A stretch of DNA of 64,000 bases, taken from assembly GCF_025165815.1 (NCBI RefSeq), contig NZ_JAFFZE010000015.1, positions 62,001 through 126,000 of the forward strand, in the 5' to 3' direction. This document shows positions 6,794 to 14,648 of this stretch, piece after piece. This stretch comes from Actinophytocola gossypii (GTDB lineage: Bacteria > Actinomycetota > Actinomycetes > Mycobacteriales > Pseudonocardiaceae). Each line of letters begins with the position of its first letter. Positions within the stretch are counted from its first letter, which is position 1. A model generated the notes under the pieces. The model did not search any database and was not told where the DNA came from. It saw nothing but the letters and a program-made list of their open reading frames with translations. The position numbers and the translations under genes were made by a program.

Positions 6794-9229
6794 TCACCGC
6801 TGCGGGCGACGCATGATCGACGGCGGAAGCAGGCGGGCCCGCCAGCCGACCGGGTTCGTCCGCCGCAGACCCTCGACCACGCGGTCGAACGCGGTCGCGA
6901 GCGCGGGATCGGGCCTGTCCTGCCCGCCGTACCAGGAGCGCTCCACCTCGGCGACCACGGTGCGCAGCGCGCGCCGGCCGTCCTGGTCGAGCTCGTGCTG
7001 GTTGGCGAGCCTGCGCGCGGCGGCCCGGACCGTCTCGGCGCTGTCCGGCTCGACACCGCGGTCGGTGGACTCGGCCATCAGCTCGGCCCACGCCGACGAC
7101 GCCGCCTCCGGTCCGCTGGCGTGCACCTCGTGCCGGCGCCGGGACCGCACGCGCTCCCGGCCGAGCCCCGGCAGAGCCGCCAGCAGCAGGACCCCGACCA
7201 GCACAGCGAGCCACCACGCCACCACGCCGGCGGCGAACACCACGGTCACCGCCCAGCTCGCGGCGGCCAGCGCGGGCAGCGGCGAACGCCCGGTCCGCCC
7301 GCGGGCCGCCGCGAACCCGGTGGCCACGATCGACAGGACGACCAGCGCGGCGATCGTCCACCAGGTCCAGTTCGGCGAGTCGTTCCCGCCCTGGTCGTTG
7401 CCGCCACCGCCCGCCTCGACCTGGTCCTGGTCCTCCGGTGCCTGGGTGGGACCGGCGGGAACGCTCGGGTCGGTGGTCTCCGGCGCGCGGTCGACCGGGT
7501 CGTCCTCCGGGATCTGCGAGTCGCTCTGCGTGGAGTAGGGCGGGGTGTAGTTGGTGCCGTCGGCCAGCGGCGTCGGGTCGAACTGCACCCAGCCGGACCC
7601 GGGGAAGAACACCTCGACCCAGGCGTGCGCGTTCTGCGTGGTGATCGTCCGGTAGTCGCCGGAGTCGTAGCCGGCGGTGTAGCCCATGGCCACCCGGGAC
7701 GGGATGCCGGCCGCGCGCAGCAGGATCGCCATGGCCGACGCGTACTGCTCGCAGAACCCGATCTTGCTCTCGAACAGGAAGTCGACCAGCGCCTCCTCGT
7801 CGCTGCCGCTCGCGGTCCGGGTGTCGTAGGTGAAGCCGTTCACCGGGTCGAAGTAGTCCTGGATGGCGTGCACCTGGTCGAACACGCTGGCCAGCCCCGA
7901 GGTGAGCTCGTCGGCGAGCGCCACGACCCGCTCGTTGATGCCGTCCGCGCGGGTGTAGATCGGCGCGATCTCGGCCGGGTCCGTGGCGCGGGCGCCGCGC
8001 AGTGCCTCCGCCGAGGGCTGGCTGAGGTCGGCCTCCTCGACGTAGGTCGGCAGCCGCTGCCGGCGCTCGCCGTAGACGATGCCGGTCCCGGGGTCGTAGC
8101 GCATGCCCTCCGGCAGGTCGCGCAGCTGGCGCGGGGTGCCGACGACCGGCGCCCACACGTCCTCGGAGTTGACCGGCTCGATCGTGATCTCGACCGGGTT
8201 GCCCGGCCCGAAGTTGCTCTGGCCGGGTGGCAGCGGCAGCACCCGCTGGTCGGCCGGCACCCCGCGCGGCATGTTCTCCCTGGCGCGCCAGCCGCCGTTG
8301 TCGTCGTAGTCGGCGAGGGTCAGCGCCCGCAGGTAACGCGGCTCGTCGCCGAGGTCGTGCACGCGGAACAGCTCCACGTTGCCGTCCCGGTCCAGCATGC
8401 CGCGCAGCGACGTGAACGGGTTGAGGCCGAGCCCGCCCGCTCCCGGCCCGCCGGAGCCGTTACCGGGAAGCTGGCCGACGGTGCCGATCCCGGTGACCGT
8501 CGCGCCGGCGAACAGCGCGATCGCCACCGCGCCGGAGACCAGCGCGGCCGGTGAGCCGAGCCCGCCGCCGGTGCCCTGCACGGTGGGCCGGTTCCGCCAC
8601 TGCTGGTGCCGGTGCGCGCCGTCGACGGCGAGCAGCGCGGCGAACGACATCGCACCGAGCACGAACGCCCACCACGGCAGCAGCTCGTCGGCGAGCGAGG
8701 CCGGGACCGCGTACACGCACAGCAGCACCAGCCCGCACGCGGCCGGCGTGCCGGCGGACACCGCGAGCGTGTCGACCAGCACCGCGACCAGCCCGATCGC
8801 GATGACCACCAGGCACAGCACGGCCGTCGACGGCTCGACCGGCGGCACCCCCGTGCGCACGACCTCCACCGACGTCCGCAGCACCTCGCCGAGCTCGGCG
8901 AAGGCGTCCGGGCCGGGAAACAGCCCGAACACCGCGCTGTCGGTGAACAGGGTCACCAGCAGACACAGCAGGGCGAACATCTGCGCGAGCCCGACCAGCA
9001 GGATCGGTGTGCGCACCGCGCGCAGGCCGAGTCCGACCGCGGTGACCACGCTGACCGCCACGCCGGCGTAACCCCACCAGCGCAGGCCCTCGATCACCCC
9101 GGCGAGCGCGAGCGACGCGCAGAGCGTGGTGACCGCGGCGACCACCGGGGTCACGGTCATCGACCACTGCGCGGAGCTGAGCTCGCCGGACGTTCCCCGC
9201 TGGGGTGGCGCGGTCGCCGGTCTGGTCAC
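6794..9229 (-). CDS. Membrane-bound transglutaminase-like protein (TgpA type, DUF3488/DUF4129)
   Basis: 811 residues. The N-terminal half has about six transmembrane helices (DUF3488). The extracytoplasmic part carries a transglutaminase-like core with the catalytic triad C493 (GFCEQYAS), H535 (NAHAWVEV) and D551 (QFDPTP). Another helix (around residues 625-645) and a C-terminal DUF4129 region follow. It may be a peptidase or a crosslinking enzyme; the substrate is unknown. The GTG at 9229 overlaps the stop of the DUF58 gene (GTGA). It forms an operon with MoxR and DUF58, an arrangement conserved next to the dcw cluster in actinobacteria. Confidence 0.9.
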   Translation of the reverse strand: MTRPATAPPQRGTSGELSSAQWSMTVTPVVAAVTTLCASLALAGVIEGLRWWGYAGVAVSVVTAVGLGLRAVRTPILLVGLAQMFALLCLLVTLFTDSAVFGLFPGPDAFAELGEVLRTSVEVVRTGVPPVEPSTAVLCLVVIAIGLVAVLVDTLAVSAGTPAACGLVLLCVYAVPASLADELLPWWAFVLGAMSFAALLAVDGAHRHQQWRNRPTVQGTGGGLGSPAALVSGAVAIALFAGATVTGIGTVGQLPGNGSGGPGAGGLGLNPFTSLRGMLDRDGNVELFRVHDLGDEPRYLRALTLADYDDNGGWRARENMPRGVPADQRVLPLPPGQSNFGPGNPVEITIEPVNSEDVWAPVVGTPRQLRDLPEGMRYDPGTGIVYGERRQRLPTYVEEADLSQPSAEALRGARATDPAEIAPIYTRADGINERVVALADELTSGLASVFDQVHAIQDYFDPVNGFTYDTRTASGSDEEALVDFLFESKIGFCEQYASAMAILLRAAGIPSRVAMGYTAGYDSGDYRTITTQNAHAWVEVFFPGSGWVQFDPTPLADGTNYTPPYSTQSDSQIPEDDPVDRAPETTDPSVPAGPTQAPEDQDQVEAGGGGNDQGGNDSPNWTWWTIAALVVLSIVATGFAAARGRTGRSPLPALAAASWAVTVVFAAGVVAWWLAVLVGVLLLAALPGLGRERVRSRRRHEVHASGPEAASSAWAELMAESTDRGVEPDSAETVRAAARRLANQHELDQDGRRALRTVVAEVERSWYGGQDRPDPALATAFDRVVEGLRRTNPVGWRARLLPPSIMRRPQR

Positions 9230-10485
9230 TGGCCGACTCCCGTCATCGGGCGGCTGCCGTGGCCGCGGCACAACGTCGCCCAGGTCGCGGGCATCGGCGT
9301 GGTGGGATCGGCGACGGTCACGCCCCAGCCGGTGCCGGTCAGCAGCCGGCGCGCGCCGTCGAGGTCGGTGCTCTCCCCGCCCCAGGCGGTGGTGTCCAGC
9401 AGGACGGCGAGGCTGCGGGTGCCCCGGCCGCGCTGCGTGATGAGCTGGCCGAGCGCGTCGGGGGTGGTGGAACCGAGGATCGCGATCAGCTCCTGGCCGT
9501 GGGCAGGGTCGGTGTGGCAGTCCATCAGGTGCTGCGGGCTGGGCTGCAGGGCCGCGAGCGCGTCGAGGACGGCGTTGTCGTTGTGGGTGCCGTCGCCGGT
9601 GTCGCTGACGATCAGCCGGCCGGTCTCGGTGACCAGGCGGATCCGCTGGCCGTACCGGTGCAGGTGCAGGCAGATGCTGGCGGCGAAGGACACCGCCCAC
9701 TCCAGCGAGGACGTGGCGCCGGTGCCGCCGTGCGCGGCGGCGCGGTGGTCGAGCAGGATCGTGGTGCCGCCGCGCCAGGGGCGTTCCTCGACCCGCACCA
9801 TCATCTCGTCGCGCTTGGCGGTGGACCGCCAGTGCACCTTGCGCAGGTCGTCGCCCTGCCGGTAGGGCCGCACGATCGCGTCGTCGTCGCCCTGGCCCGC
9901 GGCCAGCCGAACCGAGCCGTCGTCGCCGGAGCCGAGGCCGGAGCCGCCGGGCACACCGACCAGCGGCACCACCCTGGGCACCACGACCAGCCGGGAGGTG
10001 CCGGCCAGCTCCCGCTCGAACTCGGCCAGCCCGAACGGGTCGGTGACGGTGGCCTTCAGCGGGCCGAGCTGCTGGATGCCGCGCAGCATCGGCGACACCG
10101 CGTACCGCAGCCGGGTGCCGGTGTGCCGGGGCAGGTGCTCGATGACGAACCGGGGCTTGCCGCCGAGCGAGTACGGCACCCCGTCGGACACCAGCAGCCC
10201 ACCGGTCGGCAGCCGGCCGGTGCTGTGCACGTGGACCGACACCTCGGCCCGCCCGCCGACCGGCACCCGGACCGGGGTGATCTGCCGCTGGGCGTGCAGC
10301 CCCACCCGTGCGACGGCGGTGAGGAAGCACACCAGCAGCGGCAGCGCGACGATGAACACCGAGACCCGCAACAGGTCCCGCTCGTTGAGGATGAGCGAGC
10401 ACAGCGCGGCGGCCAGGCCGGCGGCCAGCAGGCACCTGCCCCGCGTGGTCAGCCCGGCCAGCGCTCCGCGTATCGGCCGCGCCAT
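9226..10485 (-). CDS. DUF58 (von Willebrand A-like) protein, MoxR partner
   Basis: 419 residues. Two hydrophobic helices (about 20-60) are followed by a beta-rich domain and the DUF58 core with RPYRQGDDLRKVHWRSTAKR, the hallmark of this family, in which a vWA-like fold sits next to MoxR ATPases. It probably acts with the ATPase upstream (4 bp away) as a chaperone-like module on envelope proteins, possibly the transglutaminase encoded next. The ATG at 10485 opens the frame. Function is inferred from family context only. Confidence 0.9.
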   Translation of the reverse strand: MARPIRGALAGLTTRGRCLLAAGLAAALCSLILNERDLLRVSVFIVALPLLVCFLTAVARVGLHAQRQITPVRVPVGGRAEVSVHVHSTGRLPTGGLLVSDGVPYSLGGKPRFVIEHLPRHTGTRLRYAVSPMLRGIQQLGPLKATVTDPFGLAEFERELAGTSRLVVVPRVVPLVGVPGGSGLGSGDDGSVRLAAGQGDDDAIVRPYRQGDDLRKVHWRSTAKRDEMMVRVEERPWRGGTTILLDHRAAAHGGTGATSSLEWAVSFAASICLHLHRYGQRIRLVTETGRLIVSDTGDGTHNDNAVLDALAALQPSPQHLMDCHTDPAHGQELIAILGSTTPDALGQLITQRGRGTRSLAVLLDTTAWGGESTDLDGARRLLTGTGWGVTVADPTTPMPATWATLCRGHGSRPMTGVGQ

Positions 10486-10489
10486 CGAC

Positions 10490-11581
10490 TTACCGGTTCC
10501 TGGCCCAGTACGTGTCCTGCGGCTGTGCCTGTGGCACCGGCACCCGCTGCACGAGCCCGCGGACCAGCTCGGCGGTGGAGCGGCGGCCGGCCTGCGCCTC
10601 GGGGGTCAGCACGAGCCGGTGGGCGAGCACCGGCACGGCGACCGCGTGCACGTCGTCCGGCACCACGAAGTCCCGCCCGGACAGGGCGGCCTGCGCGCGG
10701 GCCGCGCGTACCAGGTGCAGTGTCGACCGGGGCGACGCGCCGATCCGGATCTCGGGTAACCGCCGGGTGGTCGACACCAGCTCCACGCAGTACCGGCGGA
10801 TGTCGGGGCTGAGCTTGATCGCGCGGACGGTCTCGATGAGGCTGTTGACCTGGCTCGCGTGCGACACCGGCTGCAGCTCGTCGAGCGGGTTGTGCCCGGC
10901 GTGCTCGTCGACCATCGCCAGCTCGGCCTGCGGGTCCGGGTAGCCGATCGACACGCGCGCGGTGAACCGGTCCCGCTGCGCCTCGGGCAGCGCGTAGGTG
11001 CCCTCCATCTCGATCGGGTTCTGGGTGGCGATCACCATGAACGGCGCCTCGAGCCGGAACGTGTTGCCGTCGACGGTGACCTGCTCCTCCTCCATGCACT
11101 CCAGCAACGAGGACTGGGTCTTGGGGGAGGCGCGGTTGATCTCGTCGCCGACCACGATGTTGGCGAACACCGGGCCGGGGCGGAACTCGAACTCGTTGGT
11201 CTGCCGGTTGAAGATCGACACCCCGGTGACGTCGCTGGGCAGCAGGTCGGGGGTGAACTGGATCCGGCTGACCGTGCAGTCGATCGACCGGGCGAGTGCC
11301 TTGGCCAGCGAGGTCTTGCCGACGCCGGGGACGTCCTCGACCAGCAGGTGGCCCTCGGCCAGCAGGGTGACCAGGGCGATGCGGACCACGTCCGGCTTGC
11401 CGACCAGGACCCGCTCGACGTTCGCCGCGATCCGCTGGGCGATCGAGTTCAGCTCGTTGAGCGAGGCCGCCGGTCCGGCGGAGCCGTGCGAACCGTTCGT
11501 CCCGTGCTGCGCGTACGGGTCGCCCGACGGCGCGGCATAGGGGTTGCCGGGCAGCGCCGAGGGCTGGGGGCTGGACGTCAC
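10490..11581 (-). CDS. MoxR-family AAA+ ATPase
   Basis: 363 residues. After a proline-rich 30-residue tail the ATPase shows Walker A (GVGKTSLAKALA, with the preceding EDVP), Walker B (VVGDEINRA), the sensor region (ATQNPIE) and the C-terminal lid. MoxR proteins act as chaperones in the maturation of protein complexes. The GTG at 11581 is preceded by a textbook AGGAGG 5 nt upstream. It is first in the minus-strand operon, divergent from mraZ across a 450-bp gap. Confidence 0.93.
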   Translation of the reverse strand: MTSSPQPSALPGNPYAAPSGDPYAQHGTNGSHGSAGPAASLNELNSIAQRIAANVERVLVGKPDVVRIALVTLLAEGHLLVEDVPGVGKTSLAKALARSIDCTVSRIQFTPDLLPSDVTGVSIFNRQTNEFEFRPGPVFANIVVGDEINRASPKTQSSLLECMEEEQVTVDGNTFRLEAPFMVIATQNPIEMEGTYALPEAQRDRFTARVSIGYPDPQAELAMVDEHAGHNPLDELQPVSHASQVNSLIETVRAIKLSPDIRRYCVELVSTTRRLPEIRIGASPRSTLHLVRAARAQAALSGRDFVVPDDVHAVAVPVLAHRLVLTPEAQAGRRSTAELVRGLVQRVPVPQAQPQDTYWARNR

Positions 11582-12031
11582 GCGGCCTCCTGTGGTCTTT
11601 CGTCGGCGCAGAGCCTGCTCTGAAGTGTGTCAAACCTGCGAGAAGTACCCCACCCCCGGTCAGGACGCGCGAGACCGGCGGGGGTTCCCCTCAATTCTGT
11701 ACGCCCACCGGGCCGCGCGTGTTCCACCTCCGCGGAATCCCCACATCGCCCCACGGGGTGTACCCGGACCGGCCCAAGATCACTCGGCGGGCGCTCTCCG
11801 GACCCTCGTGACGGCCTCGAACGGCCGTGGACGCTACCCGGACGGGGGAGGCCCACCACCGGCCCCCACCTTTCCCCCACGGCCGTCACCTGCGAAAACG
11901 TCGGCGTGTCGGCGAACGAAACGCCGCGTTCGCCGTTGACTGTGGTGAAAAGTGGGGTACGGTGGCGGCAAGTGGGGCGGAAGGGGGCTCCATGACTGGC
12001 CCGCAAGGGTCGGTGGGGAGGTGGGTCGCCG
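11582..12031. promoter_or_regulatory. 450-bp divergent control region between MoxR operon and mraZ
   Basis: This is the longest gene-free stretch of the window. On the MoxR side there is TTGACA on the minus strand (11633-11628) and a perfect palindrome CAGAGCCTGCTCTG (11609-11622) lying in its downstream spacer; the -10 is poor. In the middle there is a small hairpin ACGGCC-6 nt-GGCCGT (11811-11828). The mraZ side has the operator described separately. I see no open frame with a ribosome-binding site in the rest. Confidence 0.6.
11911..11976 (+). promoter_or_regulatory. mraZ (dcw) promoter with four MraZ-type boxes
   Basis: TTGACT (11936-11941) and TACGGT (11958-11963) form a sigma-A-type promoter with 16-bp spacing. 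Over it lie four direct repeats of GTGG starting at 11942, 11952, 11962 and 11972, exactly 10 bp apart. The pattern TGGNG-N5 is that described for MraZ operators in other bacteria, so autorepression of the dcw cluster is likely. Just upstream of the -35, an inverted repeat GGCGAAC-10 bp-GTTCGCC (11911-11917/11928-11934) may bind a second regulator. Confidence 0.8.
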
Positions 12032-12463
12032 GTGTTCCTCGGCACGCACACCCCGAAGTTGGACGACAAGGGGCGGCTCACGCTGCCTGCCAAGTTCCGA
12101 GACGCGCTCGCGGGCGGGCTGATGGTCACGAAGGGCCAGGACCACTGCCTGTATGTGTTCCCGAGGGCGGAGTTCGAGGAGATGGCACGCAAGGTGGCCG
12201 CGGCGCCCCTGACGAACGAGGCGGTTCGCGCCTACCAGCGGTACCTGTTCGCCGGCACCGACGAGCAGCGTCCCGACGGTCAGGGGCGGATCGCGGTCGC
12301 ACCGGAGCTGCGGCGTTATGCCGGGCTCACCAAGGAGTGCGTGGTCATCGGTGCGATCACCCGCTTGGAGATCTGGGACGCGCAAGCGTGGCAGACCTAC
12401 CTGGACGAACACGAGGACAGCTACTCCCAGGCCGCTGAGGAGGTCCTCCCCGGGGTGTTCTGA
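12032..12463 (+). CDS. mraZ: Transcriptional regulator MraZ, first gene of dcw cluster
   Basis: 143 residues with two SpoVT/AbrB-like halves; the repeats are visible as [13 protein letters not shown] (residues 10-22) and [14 protein letters not shown] (about 83-96). MraZ binds TGGG-type repeats as a ring-shaped oligomer and usually represses its own cluster; matching repeats lie just upstream. The GTG at 12032 follows GGGGAGGTGGG. The stop is followed by a 168-bp gap with unusual inverted repeats before rsmH. Confidence 0.96.
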   Translation: MFLGTHTPKLDDKGRLTLPAKFRDALAGGLMVTKGQDHCLYVFPRAEFEEMARKVAAAPLTNEAVRAYQRYLFAGTDEQRPDGQGRIAVAPELRRYAGLTKECVVIGAITRLEIWDAQAWQTYLDEHEDSYSQAAEEVLPGVF

Positions 12464-12493
12464 CCCCGGTCGTCCTGGCCTCCGGACGGGCGC

Positions 12494-12586
12494 GGGTGCC
12501 GCCAGGCCTCGGTCCGCTCGCTTTCGGCCCTGGCGCACCTTCCCCGGCGCCAGGTTCGACGAGCGGGCGGGGACCTGGCGGCACCC
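12494..12586 (+). promoter_or_regulatory. Four-segment inverted-repeat array between mraZ and rsmH
   Basis: Segment 1, GGGTGCCGCCAGG (12494-12506), pairs perfectly with segment 4 (12574-12586). Segment 2, CCTGGCGC (12529-12536), pairs perfectly with segment 3 (12547-12554). Because 1 and 3 share GCCAGG, while 2 and 4 share CCTGGC, the tandem pairs 1:2 and 3:4 (6 bp each) are an exclusive alternative to the nested pairs 1:4 plus 2:3. The layout resembles an attenuator. No U-tract follows. The rsmH start is 45 nt downstream. Confidence 0.6.
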
Positions 12587-12631
12587 CCAACGGTCGGCGG
12601 CGTCGTCCCGGAGCGGGAAAGGGGGTGAGGC

Positions 12632-13588
12632 ATGGCCGCGCACGTACCCGTGTTGCTGGACCGGGTGCTCGAACTGCTCGGCCCGGCGCTGTCGCGGGAC
12701 TCCGCCGTGCTCGTCGACGCCACGGTCGGCCTCGGCGGACACGCCGACGCGCTGCTCGCCGCCCACCCCGGCCTCACCCTGGTCGGCTTCGACCGCGACC
12801 CCAACGCGCTGGACCGCTCCGGCGAGCGGCTGGCCCGCCACGGCGACCGGGTGCACCTGGTGCACGCCGGCTACGACGAGATGCCCCGCGAGCTGGCGGC
12901 GCTCGGGTTCGAGCCGGCCGAATCGGTCGACGGGGTGCTGATGGACCTCGGCGTCTCCTCGATGCAGCTCGACCTCGCCGACCGCGGCTTCGCCTACGCC
13001 CAGGACGCCCCGCTGGACATGCGGATGGACCCGACGACGGGGCGGACCGCGGCCGAGATCCTCAACACCTACACCGCCGACGAGCTGACCAGGGTGCTGC
13101 GCGACTACGGCGAGGAGCGGTTCGCCCGCCGGATCGCCAACGCGGTCGTCTCGGCGCGGGCGAAGGAGCCGTTCACCACCAGCGCCCGGCTGGTGGAGCT
13201 GCTGTACGACGCGGTTCCGGCGGCGAGCAGGCGCACTGGTGGCCACCCGGCCAAGCGGACCTTCCAGGCGCTGCGCATCGAGGTCAACGACGAGCTCGGG
13301 TCGCTGGAGCGCACCCTGCCGGCGGTGTACGCCGCGCTCAAGGACGGCGGCCGGATCGTCGTGGAGTCCTACCAGTCGCTGGAGGACCGGCTGGTGAAGC
13401 GGTCGTTCGCCACGATGGCGGCCTCGCGGACCCCACCCGGGCTGCCGGTCGAGCTGCCGGGCCACGGTCCGCGGCTGCGCCTGCTGACCCGGGGCGCGGA
13501 ACAGGCGGACGAGCAGGAGAAGGAGCACAACCCGCGGGCGGCCTCGGTGCGGCTGCGCGCGGCGGAGCGGATTCGGGAGGCGTCGTGA
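12632..13588 (+). CDS. rsmH: 16S rRNA (cytosine-1402-N4) methyltransferase RsmH (MraW)
   Basis: 318 residues. It methylates C1402 of 16S rRNA using SAM. It starts [16 protein letters not shown], as in the family, with the SAM motif [10 protein letters not shown] (residues 30-39) and the [14 protein letters not shown] block. The helical insert and the [16 protein letters not shown] strand are complete. The ATG at 12632 follows GGGGGTGAGG. ftsL begins 25 bp downstream. Confidence 0.97.
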   Translation: MAAHVPVLLDRVLELLGPALSRDSAVLVDATVGLGGHADALLAAHPGLTLVGFDRDPNALDRSGERLARHGDRVHLVHAGYDEMPRELAALGFEPAESVDGVLMDLGVSSMQLDLADRGFAYAQDAPLDMRMDPTTGRTAAEILNTYTADELTRVLRDYGEERFARRIANAVVSARAKEPFTTSARLVELLYDAVPAASRRTGGHPAKRTFQALRIEVNDELGSLERTLPAVYAALKDGGRIVVESYQSLEDRLVKRSFATMAASRTPPGLPVELPGHGPRLRLLTRGAEQADEQEKEHNPRAASVRLRAAERIREAS

Positions 13589-13613
13589 ACGAGCTGGTCG
13601 AGCGAGGTGCGGC

Positions 13614-14648
13614 ATGACGGCACCGGCACGAGCGAACTCCACCACCAAGTCCGGGACCGACCAGGCCGCGGCGCCGGCCGAACGCGCCACGCCCGCGACC
13701 GGCAGGCGCCGGGCCGAGCGGGAGGCCGCCGCCGCCCGGATCGCCGAGCGCGCCGCGACCGGCACCGGCCGCAGGCGCCGCACCGCCGACGCCGAGCCCG
13801 ACCGCGACCTGGACCGGCGCCGCGAGCCACGCCGCTCCGGCGAGCGGACCGACCGTACCGACCGCACCCGGAGCCGCACCCGCCGGACGACCACGACCCG
13901 CGACACGGCCCGCGAGCGCACCCGCGACGCGACCCGCGAGCACGCCCGCGACGCGACCCGCGACGCGGCCCGCGAGCGCACCCGCGACACCGCCGAGCGT
14001 CGCACCCGCACCGCGCGCTCGCGCACGACCGAGCGCACCCCGGGCACCCGGCGGGCGACCACCGGCTCGTCGACCCGCACCGAGCCGCGCCGGCGGCCCG
14101 CGCGCACCGCCACGGCGACCGTCGAGGCGCCGCCGCGCCCCAGGACCACCCCCGCCACCGAGCCACGGCCCGCCAAGCGTTTGCGGTCCACCTCGCTGGT
14201 CGCGCGCAAGGCACTCGCCCGCCGCGCGCACCGGAAGGGGCAGGTCCCGGAGCCGTTCGAGCACGACGAGGAGCGGGCCGCCGGGCGCGCGTCGTTCGTC
14301 ATCCTGATCATCGCGCTGCTCACCGTGGGCGTGGCGGCCACCCTGTGGCTGTCCACCCAGTCGATCGCCGACTCCTACCGCCTCGAGGACGCCAAGCAGA
14401 CCGCCGACCAGTTGGAGGAGCGGGCCGCCCAGCTGCAGCGCGAGGTCGCCAACGCCGAGTCCGCCTCCTCGCTCGCCGAGCGCGCCAAGGAGATGGGCAT
14501 GGTCCCCGCCGGCCACCCGGCGCGGCTCGTGGTCCGGCCGAACGGCAAGGTCGTCGTCGTCGGCGAACCGACCCGCGCCACGAAGCCCAAGCCGTCCCCG
14601 CCACCGGAGACCGGGGCCGGCGAGGAGTCGTCCGGAGGTGACGGCTGA
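13614..14648 (+). CDS. ftsL: FtsL-like divisome protein with long Arg/Thr-rich cytoplasmic tail
   Basis: 344 residues, long for FtsL. Residues 1-185 are low-complexity and rich in Arg, Thr, Ala and Glu, with degenerate copies of ERTRDATR around 95-135. A single transmembrane helix (about 222-242) is followed by a short periplasmic leucine-zipper-like coiled coil (EDAKQTADQLEERAAQLQ) and a C-terminal tail. Position between rsmH and ftsI plus topology identify it as FtsL, the FtsQ/FtsB partner that activates FtsWI. Actinobacterial FtsL proteins often have long N-termini. Its TGA overlaps the ATG of ftsI by one base. Confidence 0.85.
   Translation: MTAPARANSTTKSGTDQAAAPAERATPATGRRRAEREAAAARIAERAATGTGRRRRTADAEPDRDLDRRREPRRSGERTDRTDRTRSRTRRTTTTRDTARERTRDATREHARDATRDAARERTRDTAERRTRTARSRTTERTPGTRRATTGSSTRTEPRRRPARTATATVEAPPRPRTTPATEPRPAKRLRSTSLVARKALARRAHRKGQVPEPFEHDEERAAGRASFVILIIALLTVGVAATLWLSTQSIADSYRLEDAKQTADQLEERAAQLQREVANAESASSLAERAKEMGMVPAGHPARLVVRPNGKVVVVGEPTRATKPKPSPPPETGAGEESSGGDG

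Noticed and set aside
11911-11934. LexA/SOS box at GAAC ... GTTC
   Set aside because: The two halves are 10 bp apart, not the 4 bp of the actinobacterial SOS box.
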